64,000 nucleotides of DNA from Mucidula mucida (Eukaryota; Basidiomycota; Agaricomycetes; Agaricales; Physalacriaceae): the NCBI GenBank assembly GCA_015501055.1, contig JADNYV010000002.1:1054001-1118000 (forward strand), read 5' to 3'. The notes under the pieces were generated by a model that saw nothing but the letters and a program-made list of their open reading frames with translations, was not told where the DNA came from and made no database searches. Made by a program: the position numbers and the translations under genes. Shown here in pieces: positions 33,770 through 45,316 of the stretch. The stretch's first letter is position 1. Every line of letters starts with the position of its first letter.

Positions 33770-35216
33770 CTAATCCAATGTTATCTTCATCTCCTCGAGC
33801 GGTATTGGCACAAAGCCATCGAGCACTATTCCCCGCGAGCCCAGCTCTGGTTCGCAGTGCGGAGGCACAAGCTGCCGAATGAGATCTGGGCGCACAGATA
33901 ACTCTATATTCAAATCACGTTAGCAACGGGTAGAAAAGAAGAAACGGAAACAGAACGGACCCTCTCGCGTAAAGTCAAAGAGAGGAGGGAAATCTTTCCC
34001 ATTTGGCATCCGTGCTCCCTCTGCCCGCAGCTCATCAAAGAATGGATGAACCATGGCCTCTACGGAACTCAACCGCGCGCCAGGCGTGTATTCTAGCAGC
34101 TTGGACACGAGATCAATTGCCTCGGGTGAGGTACGTGGCCGGAAGACCTGAGAACCATCAGAACCATACCAACAAGAAAACAAGTAGAATGAACCTTGGA
34201 AAATGGATGGGGTTTGATCTGGGGGAACTTGTGTTCCATGTAGTTGGGATTCATCGTCTTGATCTGCTCCCGGGAGGGCGTGCCCAGGACCTTGATGATC
34301 TCGACAAGCTGATCAATGCCACTTTCGCCAGGGAAGAGAGGCTGACCGAGCATGAGCTCTGCCATGACACAGCCCGTTGACCATATGTCAATGTTGGTGG
34401 TGTAGTTAGTGGCTCCGAAGATGAGCTCGGGTGCGCGGTAATACCGCGAGCAGATATAGCTAACGTTGGGTTCGCCAGCAACAAGGATCTTTGCAGAACC
34501 AAAGTCGCACAGTTTGAGGACGCCGGTTGCGGGATTGAGGAGGAGGTTTTGGGGCTTGATGTCGCGGTGACAAATGCCAACGGAGTGGATGTAGGCGAGG
34601 GAGCGCAGGAGCTGGTACATGTAGAGTTTGATTTGAAGCATGGGCATGGGCTGCTTAAGCTTGGCATAGTGACGGCTGGCGCGGTAGACGGTTTCTGGGA
34701 TGTATTCGAGCATGAGGTTCAGATAGACTTCGTCTTTCTGGAACAAGGTCGGCCGGAGCATGTCAAATGCTGAACGACAGACGTACCTTTTCGCCGTTGG
34801 TATAGAAGAAGGCTCGTAGCTCACAAACATTGGGGTGTTGGACGAGACGCATTATCTGGAGTTCGCGGTTCTGGACAGCGGTCAGATCAGTGACCTATAC
34901 GAGAGGTGCAATGGCGGACCTTGAAACGCTTGTCTTGCAGAACCTTCTTGATGGCGATGTCCTCCTTGTCCTTGGGTACGGAAAAGAGCTTGGCCTGGAA
35001 GACGACGCCGAAGGAGCCGTTTCCGGCGACCTTGCAGTTGCTGTAAGAGAGCTCGCAGGTTTCGCCGGTCTTGCCATCGGAGGCAACGACCTTGATGACC
35101 TTGTGAGGGTCGTCGATAACTATAGCAGGAATAGAGGGTTAGCGGATGCGGGGCAGGGGGAGAGGGGGGGACGGACGAGACATCTTGACGCCGTTTATAG
35201 GGCCATGTGTGGACAT
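33770..35216 (-). CDS. Glycogen synthase kinase 3 (GSK3/shaggy family) Ser/Thr kinase
   Basis: CMGC kinase acting in growth, development and stress signalling. It starts [13 protein letters not shown] (35216) and splices to [20 protein letters not shown]. The kinase domain shows [15 protein letters not shown] (Gly loop), [13 protein letters not shown] (catalytic Lys), [20 protein letters not shown] (GSK3-type hinge), [15 protein letters not shown] (catalytic loop), [10 protein letters not shown] and [20 protein letters not shown] with the activation-loop Tyr and the primed-substrate pocket Arg. The C-lobe includes [20 protein letters not shown], and the protein ends [12 protein letters not shown] with TAG 33772-33770. 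Six introns, about 395 residues. Complete. Confidence 0.95.
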
Positions 35217-35636
35217 TGGATAGGTGCTGGACGATGGATGACAAGGGGAAAGGCGGGCAACGGTGAAGGCGGGACTAGTGGGGGTCGGGTGGTGGGCAGA
35301 AGCAGCGTAGCTTGGCAGGCCAACTTGTGACCACACTGCTGCAAAACAAGTATAAATACTAAACTTTGCTTTCCAGACTACTCTTATCCACTCCGCGGCT
35401 CTCTCTCGTCGCCGTCCATGTCGAGAAGCCGTGTCCTTTGAACGATTTTCTTTTGCCAAACTTCTGTCCGTGTTCCATCTATGACGCATTGACTCTCCGG
35501 CAATCCCCACCTGCTCCGTCTATTCGTGGCGTAAGGACTTGTCTACGTAACCCGCCTCTGCCAATCGATAGTTATCGCCCCATCTCTATACACGTTCTCT
35601 ATCCTTGGACAGCCTTCAAACCTCCGGCACAACCCG
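35217..35636. other. Intergenic region upstream of GSK3
   Basis: GSK3 promoter and 5' UTR (minus) facing a candidate small plus-strand gene. An open frame at 35366-35716 has no family, and its composition looks like UTR. Nothing else supported. Confidence 0.35.
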
Positions 35637-35949
35637 ATGTCATCTGTCCAGCCCAGAACACAATCCAACCCGGTAACTCCCGTACATTCCCCCCTCACTG
35701 TCTCGCCACCGGATGATTTGCCCAGCACTTCCATGAAGAGAACCTCCAACCAAAGCTGTTCGCGCGGGAGAAGCTCTCTGCAGAGCCATCTACAGCCTCC
35801 CATTCACACACCTATTCAATGCCATCTCTTCTGATGGCGTTGCAATCCATGTACGTGGTCTCATCAGCGTTATAGTCACAAAAGGGATATACAGCGGCGA
35901 CAGCTGTCAACATAACACCAATGCAGCGAGCCAACTATTGGTGTGCTAA
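35637..35949 (+). CDS. Candidate small spliced gene, 71 residues, unknown
   Basis: Three exons (35637-35672, 35726-35850, 35895-35949) joined across introns with good GT-AG ends (GTAACT...GCCCAG, 53 bases; GTACGT...ATACAG, 44 bases) give 71 in-frame residues. They are MSSVQPRTQSNP, HFHEENLQPKLFAREKLSAE, PSTASHSHTYSMPSLLMALQ, then SIGDSCQHNTNAASQLLVC*. The middle looks protein-like. No family is recognised. A different frame of the last exon (NITPMQRANYWCANVG) also looks protein-like, so the true end may differ, or the locus may be a damaged longer gene. Low-to-moderate confidence. Confidence 0.35.
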
Positions 35950-36663
35950 TGTGGGACCTTGTAATACATAATGAACTTGAGAGTTGTCGCACCCATTATT
36001 GAACTTGAACAATCCGGTGACGTATTGCTTCTTTCCGCCGTCCAGGGCACGTCGCCGTAGACCATAGTGGTGACCGTAAATCTCTATTCGAAAGCTCTCT
36101 AATCCTTCACAGATCCTTTGCGGTTGTGTTCCTTGTTGCCCATTCCGCTTCAATCCATTTACATTGACCTGTTCTGTCTAGGGCGGTCCACTAGAAAATT
36201 GGTCGACGCACAAGGACTCGCTGGAAACACGCGACAATTGACAGCTGTGCTACATACCTCACATCATCAGGCGGTGGTTCAATCATTCCAGTCGCCGTCA
36301 TATTCGTACTTTACCCTGGTTCAAATATTGTGCAGCCCCGTTTTCAAATCGTGGTGGACAGGTCGGCGACTGACGCATAATGGGGCGGCTTGCAACGTCC
36401 ATTAATTCTAGACTCGCCCGGTGCCTGCCCGAGGGTATCTCGCTCACTATTTGCATTTGCGAGCGCAGAGTTGTTTCCTTGTGTTTCGCGCATCCGAGGA
36501 CTTCATGTGAAAACGCGTATCACCGACTCAATGCTTTTCTACCCGGCGTCAACATGCAGAACTTAGGCGAGGCAGCCGGCAACAGCACATATAAGTGTCG
36601 CTTCCCGTGTCCTCGTAGTTCCCCCCTCGTTACCATACACCCATCTTATAATTCGTGCTACCT
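35950..36663. other. Upstream region of the ArAE-like gene
   Basis: About 0.7 kb with no supported gene. A TATA-like element sits near its right end. Open frames on both strands (for example 36118-36405) show no family and no splice pattern. Confidence 0.4.
36590..36595 (+). promoter_or_regulatory. Candidate TATA box of the ArAE-like gene
   Basis: TATAAG in the context CACATATAAGTG, 69-74 bases upstream of the ATG at 36664, a usual fungal distance. Confidence 0.5.
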
Positions 36664-39600
36664 ATGAAGCACCAGCCATCCGACAACTCGTTGGCGTCGG
36701 GCCACGAGCTCAAGGCCCCACCTCTTCCTACTCATGGCAAGGCTTCAGCTAAAGAGGCGTCACATCGGTGGCACTTTACGATGCCCGAGTGGGTCACGAA
36801 GAGTATCCGTTCAAAGAGAAACCTCAGGGTGCTTCTCCGATGTTCAGTAGCGTGCTGGGCTGCATATGTCATTATCCTTCCCAACGCGTCCCTTCGGAAA
36901 ATGGGGACTCTGTGCGCATCATCTCCTTTCCCTATCCATCGATATCGCTCACCTTTCATAGTGCATTCTTTTCATTACTCACGAGTCTATTTTTGCCACC
37001 CTATATCCCTGTTCAGCTTTTCTTTTTCGTACGTGTACATTGCAGATATCCGGTTGATATTTGTTCACCTTCATATAGATGATGACTACTATAATGCTTG
37101 GAATGCTTCTCGGTTGGGGACTCGGTGTGGCTGCCATGCGCGCAGCAAATGCATCTCGGGATCCGGGAACTCTTCAAGCAGCATATGCCGCCGTCAACGC
37201 GACGTGTGTTGTTTCAGGTGTTTGTCCGTGCTCATCATGATATTGAGATTTTCAACAGAATATCGGCAAATCCAGCGTTCCAGAACAGTCCTGTACTTGC
37301 CCAGACCACAGCTATCTACACCGGTGTATTCCTTGATGAAAGGTGAGTACGAACAGCTCTCTACGGGCAAGAACTCAACAAAAGCGATGCCAGAGCATCA
37401 GCAGTATATGGATGCTTCTTGGGAGCAACAAGTTTTGTCATGGCTCTGTTTAGAGCTTATGCTCCGACTCTCATATTTTTGAGTATCTTTGGAACGATTG
37501 CTAGTGCGTTATGACGTTACTTATATCAACCTGTACTGACTTCATGATGGCACAGTTGATATATTCGCGGTAAGAAATGGAGCTTTCATCATAGCCATAG
37601 TCTAACTCTTGTTCCGTAGACTGTCGGACCGTTGTTCCCTACCGCGAGGTACACCATCCTCAAGTCAATGGCAATCTCTGTGTCCTGTTACTTCGCTGTC
37701 GGCCTTGTCTGCACGATCTTGATCTTCCCAGAAACGATGAATCATGCTGTGCTTAACGATCTTTCGGAGCAGCTGGAGCGCTTAAGGGCTCTAGTCCAAG
37801 CACAGAATGATGTTCTCTCATTTCGGAGTGACGATTTACAAGAAGAGATGGTTCAGCTGAACCAAAAGACAAAGAAAGCTCGCTCAGTGATCGTCGCCTC
37901 TCAAACACAGCGTACGTCTGATATCGTCTTTCCGTATCTTCACTGATTGGGTCTACTAGTGGCCGCTACTTCGCGATTCATTCACCTTGAGTTTAGCTGG
38001 GGAAAATGGAGTGGAGATGATGTTTTAGACCTCTTCGAACCGTTGCTTGCCTTGGTCACTCGAGTTGGTTAGTCCGCGCATTCATTTAAGAGAGCTTATG
38101 TTCATTCATTTTGATAGCTGCTCTTCAGAGTTTCGGACAGATGCTCTGCATGTCACAGCACATGTTTGACGCACCCCACGTTCCTAACATGCCGGACACT
38201 AGCGACACTTATCTCCTTCGCCAGGTGCATGAAATGAACACGGTCGTCGAAGAGGAACACAAGGTTCGCATCCTGGATATCCTGCCAATCCTCGACGAGT
38301 CGACGCGTGAACTGCGCGCTGCTTGTTTACAAGGAATCGAGAGTATCAAACGATCGTTGGATCTCGTTAACAAGGGCCGGTGGCGCAGCAATCCAGATAT
38401 GGTCGGCGCTGTACGGGATGGTTTGGAATCAGACACCGCGCTTCTTCAAGCGGCCGTTCATGCGTTCAAGGAGGAACATCGTCTCGAGCTACTCAAACCC
38501 TTCATTCCGATTGTTGAAAACCACGTGTTGACCAATGCTCTTCCGCTGCGGTCCTTGTACGTCTCCTACGTGTTCGGGTCGACGATGGTGGGAGTGGCCG
38601 AGGCAACTATCGGGTTGATGATCCTTGTTGGGGACACGATGGAGAAGCGGAGGAAGAACAGGCTCTGGGCGCCCAAGGGTTTGAGGAAGCTCTGGAAGAT
38701 CCTCAGTGCCCGAGGCGATCAGAATAACGGTGTCCTTGGAGAAGATGTCTCGCCACATCCCGCTGGTGGAAACATCACGGCTGAAGAAGAGATGAACTAT
38801 CGTAAGTGGGATATTTCCTCGGTGTTGAAGGCTCGGCAGCTGAGTGCCCGAAAGGCCGTGACCCGGACAGTAGCGCTCCAACAAACGCGTTCCAGAAGTT
38901 CATGCATTTACTGTCTCTGCTCTGGAGATGGATGCAGACGCCCGAATTCGTTGTGAGTACATTTCATGCCACTTTATGAACACCGTGATCAACTAAGCAT
39001 CTCAGTTCGCACTGAAATACGTGGTCATCAGTGTCGCTTTGTGGATTCCTGCCGTTGTCAACAAATCCGCAGGTACGGAACTCATTTGTCAACGCAGTTG
39101 ATATATATACTGACGGATTTTACAGCGTTCTATTACAGGGAGAAGGGTATCTGGTATGCTTTCTCACAAGCACTGCTGCGGCGTTCTAATAAATCGTTGA
39201 ACAGGGCTCTCATCATGGCCCAGACGATGATCAACCTGTATGCCGCTGACCAGATTTTTAACCTCGTGACGCGCTTGATTGGCACATTCTTGGGACTCGT
39301 GATGGGACTTCTGGTCTGGTATTTGGGTATGTGGCGTCCTAGTTCTGGAGTTAAGGCTCATGTCATTGAATATCAGGAAACGCAAAGAGTACTGGGAGTC
39401 CATATGGCTCTGCCGCGGCTGTGGCGGTGTTCATTCCTCTTATTGTTTTTATTCGTGTCTTTTCTCCGGTTCAATATGTTCAAGGTGTCATTCTGGGATG
39501 CGTGTGTATTGATGGTACTGTTTAGAAACGTTCGTTGATTTGATATTTAGGCAACGTTCGCCCTGGTTGTTGGTTACTCTTGGGTAGACGGCCATACCAG

Positions 39601-40658
39601 TCAGATTGTCACTCCTGGTAAGGATATTTTGTCCCACTCCAAGCCACATAATTAACTAAGGGACTGATAGGTATCGGTTGGTCTGTCGCCTGGAAGCGAT
39701 GGGTTCTCGTCGTCATCGGTTAGTTGACGCCCGTTTCCCGAGAGGAAGTACTAACGCTCCAAAGGTTGTGGCGCATCTTCAGCGATCATGTTCTTCCCAC
39801 CTACCTCCGGGCGAAAGGCTGTCCGGCTCCGTAACGCTTCTTCGATTGCTTCTCTTTCCAAGCTATATGGGTATCTTATGTCGACCTGGATATCCGACAA
39901 CAAAGATCCCAAGGCCAAAGACGCGTGGATGGACGCTTTCCGCAAGAAAGTGATGGCTGCTTCTATGGAGATGCGAACCATTAGAGATCTGACAGACCTC
40001 GCAAAATGGGAGGGAAGCATCCGCGGCAAGTGGGCGTCCCACGAGTACATCCATCTGGTTGAGGTACAGATCGAGATGATTGCGAGTATGGTGCAGGTAA
40101 GAGGAGTTACCGGCAGTATGACCTGTTCCTCAATTTACCCGTATACAGCTTGGCGGCGCCCTGACGCATCTTGACGACGAATGGAGAGTCGCCTTCCTCA
40201 CGCACACCGGAGTCCTCAATCCAAACTTTGTGCGTTCTTGACATTCTTTCGCTTTCAATACAGCGAATAACCATCTCTTCAAGATCGCTGATGTGATGGG
40301 ACTGTTCACTGTAATATCCCAGTCCTTGCGTACTGCAGAGCCGCTCCATGAAGTTCTCCCCGAGACACTTTTGGAGAAACTTTTCTATCACCAACAGCAT
40401 TATGTCACCAGAAGCAATACGCTCACAATCGAGCACGTCCAGTCGGTGAATTACATGTACTACGCATCTGGTGTAGTAGCAGTTTACCAGCTCCTCCATG
40501 TAAGTTTCCTTCTCAGAATTGTATTCGATCTACTGACACTGGCTTAGTCATTGGACGCACTCCACAAGATTACCAAGAACCTATGTGGTGAAGAGCCGCT
40601 GTCGGGCTTCAATAGGTGGAAGACCCAATTTGAGCGGTCGAAGGAGTCTGAGCTTTGA
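36664..40658 (+). CDS. Large multi-pass membrane protein, ArAE_2/DUF2421 (BRE4-like) family
   Basis: Related to the aromatic-acid exporter superfamily and to yeast Bre4; about 1,050 residues. ATG 36664 (MKHQPSDNSLASGHELKAPP) begins a polar tail, then KSIRSKRNLRVLLRCSVACW starts the ArAE N-terminal 6-TM bundle. Helices include LAFFSLLTSLFLPPYIPVQL and MTTIMLGMLLGWGLGVAAMR, followed by YGCFLGATSFVMALFRAYAP, FLSIFGTIAIDIFATVGPLF, and KSMAISVSCYFAVGLVCTIL. A long cytoplasmic part (AVLNDLSEQLERLRALVQAQ to RARQLSARKAVTRTV) precedes a second membrane bundle near 39000-39750 (ALIMAQTMINLYAADQIFNL, LIGTFLGLVMGLLVWYLGMW). The C-terminal DUF2421-like domain (FPPTSGRKAVRLRNASSIAS and WKTQFERSKESEL) ends at 40658. 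More than ten introns. Substrate unknown; export of organic acids is only inferred. Confidence 0.85.
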
Positions 40659-41630
40659 AACTTGAGGTTGCGAATGTTGACGATTTTTCTTGGAGTTTAC
40701 CCTGTGTGCATAGTGTATATTGTCTTGATACCAACCAAGTAATGACTATTTTGTGAATACATCGTCGCAAGTGTGCTTTGCGTTTTTGTCATCCAGGGAT
40801 TGTTGCAGTAAGTGTACGAGGTATGCACTCGTAGGCCATCGTCGCAGTAGAGTAATGTCTGAAGATGATCTTGCACTCTCCTTTGCCTGAAGAGTCGGCG
40901 GGCTAGCTCTGACTGGATCACTAAAGGAGAGGTTGCAGACTTTCGCCCGCTGGGTCAGTGCTGTTCGAAGCACTGAGTTGTTTTTCCGCATAAACGCAAA
41001 TACCGCATGAAGAAGTTCCTCTAGAGCTGGTGCGATAGACATCGGTGCCTGTATATGTGAACGATGGCAAATGGGTTGCACCGGCGAACGACCCTTCGTA
41101 GGTGTTTGAAGCGGGTGAACGCGTTGTGGTGATCAACAAGAAACTCATCATCCTCTTCCAAGTCAAAGGTCCAATTCTTGTGAAGTCCGCGCAGCCGGGA
41201 AACTCGGATGAATACCGTCGTAATTCCCTGGGCCTTCAGTTCATTCTTCGTCGGAATCTGGAGTAGCCTGGCCAACGCGTCCGGGACTTGGAATATTTTG
41301 AAGAATGGAAGATTTCATCCAGAACTTTAGGAGGGAACAAGGCTCCAGATACAGTCGCGACGTCCTGCATGGTTGTAGGGCAAAAGGAAGATTTGGAAAT
41401 TGTGGGATACTCGGGCCGGGGCGGAGTACGTATATTCGTCTCGTCCGTCTTGCTATGAAACTATCACACTTTTGACTCGTCCATCTTTACCATTGCTCAA
41501 TCGTTACCCTCACACCATAGTGAAAGCATGAAGGCTTCCTGAATCCATTGGTGCCAGCGTTGGCACCCATAAGACGGTCACGGGACTCGCTATACCTTTG
41601 TCTGCAACCTCCATAACCGTGTTCAAGTAA
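40659..41630. other. Intergenic region with a weak gene relic on the minus strand
   Basis: Between the ArAE-like stop and the RAD57 start. It carries the relic listed at 41021-41370 and the RAD57 upstream region. No other coding signal. Confidence 0.35.
41021..41370 (-). pseudogene. Possible gene relic or small unrecognised gene
   Basis: From ATG 41370-41368 the frame MQDVATVSGALFPPKVLDEI resembles an F-box-like start (FPPKVLDEIF). A second frame (VPDALARLLQIPTKNELKAQ, then HKNWTFDLEEDDEFLVDHHN) is open to a stop at 41021. No GT-AG pair that joins the two frames cleanly was found. It may be a decayed F-box-type gene or an undetected splice form. Low confidence. Confidence 0.2.
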
Positions 41631-43019
41631 ATGGGCTTTGAAGCGCTCAGTGACGTCCAGCGTGCGGCACTCGATAGAGGTACATAATACGCAGTAGACT
41701 TATCTTGCCCTGACTCCTCCAGGCCGTTTCTTCAAGTTGGCAGATATTCTCTTGACTTCATCGGACATTGTTGCGCGTCGGTGTAGGATATCTCCTTTGG
41801 AAGCAAGAAACATCATCGAAATTGCTGCTTATGATGAGTTGGATGACATCAAATCGTTGGATGCGTTCATGGACGAGCCGGACACATGTACCACTGGCGA
41901 CGAGCAAGTCGACCACGCGCTAGGCGGAGGGATACGCACAGGGATGGTATGGGAGGTTTTCGGGGAAAGGTGAATTTCATGTCTTTTATTACGCGCTTGA
42001 CTTTGACTTGTGAACGTAGTGGGGCAGGAAAGACGCAACTGGCGCTTCATCTCTCCCTTATGATCCAGTTACCCGAAAGGCTTGGCGGGCTTTCTGGATC
42101 GACCTGCTACTTGTCCACGTCCTCGTCACTCCCAACGGAACGTCTAATCGAGCTCATAAATTCGCATCCCCGGCTTTCGTCTGCCTTATGTGGTTTGGAA
42201 GCTATTCACACGATGCCTTGTCCTACTATTCCCCTCCTTCTTCATATTCTAAGCGAAACCCTCCCGCCTTTCATTGAACAACAGTCTCATTCGGAGCCTG
42301 TCAGGTTGCTCGTAATCGACGCCTTAGGAGAGCTGTTTCACACGACGGATAAGACGACCAAAAGCACGCTGGTGGAGCGCTCTGTTGACATCGCACAGAT
42401 TTCTGGGTTGCTTCATTCCATTGCTAGCACGCACAACATCGCCGTCCTCGTTTTGAACGAGGTTGTTGACACATTTGATCGAGGCTTTATCGAGTCGGAT
42501 GAAGACCACCTGTCATACAGTGATCAAGCACGCTGGTTCAGTCGTGCGAGTACCATCGCGGGAGAAGACAAGAAGGAGGCATGCCTGGGGCTCGTTTGGG
42601 CAAACCAAGTAAATGTGCGGATCCAGATGTCGCGCACCGGTCGACGCCGTTACTTGAACGACTTCGAGTCAACGAAACGGCAGAAGCACCAACAGAACAC
42701 GGCCAAATTCTCGCGCGACACTGACGATCAGACGACGCTTATTCGACGACTGAGCGTCATCTTCAGCTCCGTTGCACCCTCTGCTTCTATTGACTATATC
42801 GTAACAACTTCTGGGCTCTTCGGTATCCCGGAGGAAGGAGCGCCAAAGCCGCCATCAAAGCCGCTTAATCCAGTCGCTACAGCCGCTACAGCCTGCCCGT
42901 TGAGCACACAGGTACCACCATTGGACAGAGGATTCGACGACGATGACCTTGAGCCGTCAAACGACTCTTGGGACTTGGACGATCTTCTAGACTTGGAGGG
43001 ACCAGCCGATATATCGTGA
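41631..43019 (+). CDS. RAD57: RAD57/XRCC3-type RecA paralogue
   Basis: RAD51 paralogue that promotes RAD51 filament assembly in recombinational repair. A short first exon, MGFEALSDVQRAALDRG (41631 on), splices over about 50 bases to RFFKLADILLTSSDIVARRC, the N-terminal helix-hairpin-helix-like region. DEQVDHALGGGIRTGMVWEV and, after another intron, the Walker A motif SGAGKTQLALHLSL follow. Walker B is VRLLVIDALGELFH, and IASTHNIAVLVLNEVVDTFD follows. An acidic tail (DDDDLEPSNDSWDLDDLLDL) is fungal. Stop at 43017-43019. About 410 residues. I cannot separate Rad57 from Xrcc3; they are orthologous groups in most schemes. Confidence 0.88.
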
Positions 43020-43097
43020 AAGTCGTGAAATCAATGACTCGAAGAGAATACAACAATACAGAATTAATTAGGTAAGTCTAGGTCGTAATAGTTGTGA

Positions 43098-43955
43098 TTA
43101 GTATCGTGGAAATTGCTCCCATCTTATAGGCGTTTGTGGCTTCATTCCCGGCGTCCAGACTGGCCAGTTCTCTGGCTCATACGGCGTACTGCTGTGTCCT
43201 ATCCGCATCGAAGGGGTTACAGACACTGAAGACTCTTCGTGATGGCAGGTCATCTGCGGGTGGGGTGCTTCGACAGCAGGTTTACCATTAGACACCGCAT
43301 CTGTAAAGGCTAGGATGGCGCCAAGAACAGCTGTAAGGTCCTCCATTTAGTTCGCTCTTCCATCATATGAGAAATGCTGTGAAACCCACCGAGTACAGGT
43401 GACAACCATGACAACACGAGCAATGCTTTCGCAAAACTACAGCTGTGCGGCAATTTTGCGAAATTTTCGCATAGGGTACCGAGACCTGTGCTGACAGAGA
43501 AGAATATGGCACTTGCTGTCAAAGAGATGAGCCTCGTCGACGTATCGGAGCAAAATACTTGTAGTACTGACGTAGCGTATCAACCAGGAGGACGCCAAAC
43601 GTCCAGAAGTGAATCCTTTGCCCATACTCGCGCCGTATAGCACCTCGGAACATCTCGATCATCTCTGACGCCGTAATAACCACCAGAGCCATCCAATTCG
43701 TGACTGTTAGGCCAGCCATGGTGGCTATAAACAGGACTCAGAAGTGATTTTGATAGTAATCCATTGGGGGCGCCCTCACCCGATATAGACGCCACAGCAA
43801 GAGATGTATATGACAGAGCAAGAATAGCGATATTGAGAACGAAGATGCAGACTAGATGAAGAAAATGAGTCAATTGATTTTGTCTTTTGAAGCATAACAG
43901 ACGCACCAAGAATGGCAACTCTAAGGGAATGAGGCGAGACGCAGTAAATTGTCAT
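43098..43955 (-). CDS. Small four-helix membrane protein (MARVEL-like?), uncharacterised
   Basis: Start at ATG 43955 (MTIYCVSPHSLRVAIL); the upstream frame has only a TTG. Splices yield helices VCIFVLNIAILALSYTSLAV, TVTNWMALVVITASEMIEMF, a third near HFWTFGVLLVDTL, and CSFAKALLVLSWLSPVLG with AVLGAILAFTDAVSNG. The Cys/His-containing C-tail TPIRWEQFPRY is polar. Similar 4-TM proteins are abundant in agaricomycetes and often near MARVEL-domain annotations, but I cannot confirm the family. Four introns. Function unknown. Confidence 0.6.
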
Positions 43956-44364
43956 TTTGCCTGATAGCACGCGCGTAGGGCGAGCAGGAAGCAGATGGAT
44001 CGGCGACCTGTTGCTCAAAGCTTTATGAAGGATGAATTCCTTTCATCTCTAGTCTTTGTTCTAGCATTGAAAGAGCCTTTATGCTCAGAAGTCGGACATA
44101 GATCGCTGCAGATCAATCAACCTGAGGAGGATGGGATTCAAGAAGGATGGTTGGATAGTATATCACAAGTAGACAGTAATATTTAATATAAGCATCGATA
44201 CATTCCATTTCATGCATTGAAAAAGAGACATTAAGATAGTACAACTAGAGCGGAGAAGAGAAAGGTATGCAAGACATGAGATGAAAGTCTGTGCTGGGAC
44301 GTTTCCACCAGCTCTAGTCTCCTGGAATTTCATTCACGCATGCACAGCGCCACACGTCACGGAA
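43956..44364. other. Intergenic region between the 4-TM gene and ATG8
   Basis: Promoter of the 4-TM gene and 3' UTR of ATG8 (both minus). A plus-strand open frame 43995-44186 lacks any motif. Nothing else seen. Confidence 0.4.
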
Positions 44365-44974
<610 letters not shown>

Positions 44975-45316
44975 AATGGCAATGAAGAGAAGAGCGGTGG
45001 TGAGATAGGTAAGAGTCGAATAGCAAGAGTGAGGTCGCTGGAGATGGTGGTCAAGTCTCAATACAGACTGACCACGCGGACGCCTCCATGTATGGGTTGC
45101 TGTTTGCACGTGTTGTTTTCGAGTCACTCTGCTTACTTCCGTGACCTGCACAATTAAAGGCGCGTCGGCTTGACTCACAGGGGAGTTGCCAGCGGCGTGT
45201 AACGGTTCCGTACAATGAATTCATAACACTTGATGAGATCATAACAAATACAGCATACAGTATACAGACGCGACTTTGCAACAAAGCATCAGAAAGCATA
45301 CCACAAAACAAAACAC
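44975..45316. other. ATG8 upstream region
   Basis: Between the ATG8 start and the stop of the kinase-like gene (both minus). No coding exon recognised; a 139-codon frame overlapping ATG8 is its shadow. Confidence 0.45.

Noticed and set aside
35366..35716. Plus-strand frame of 116 codons
   Set aside because: No family; low-complexity, UTR-like composition; no acceptable context. The nearby three-exon model is better supported.
36118..36405. Plus-strand frame of 95 codons
   Set aside because: No motif, no splice signals, and immediately upstream of a likely promoter.
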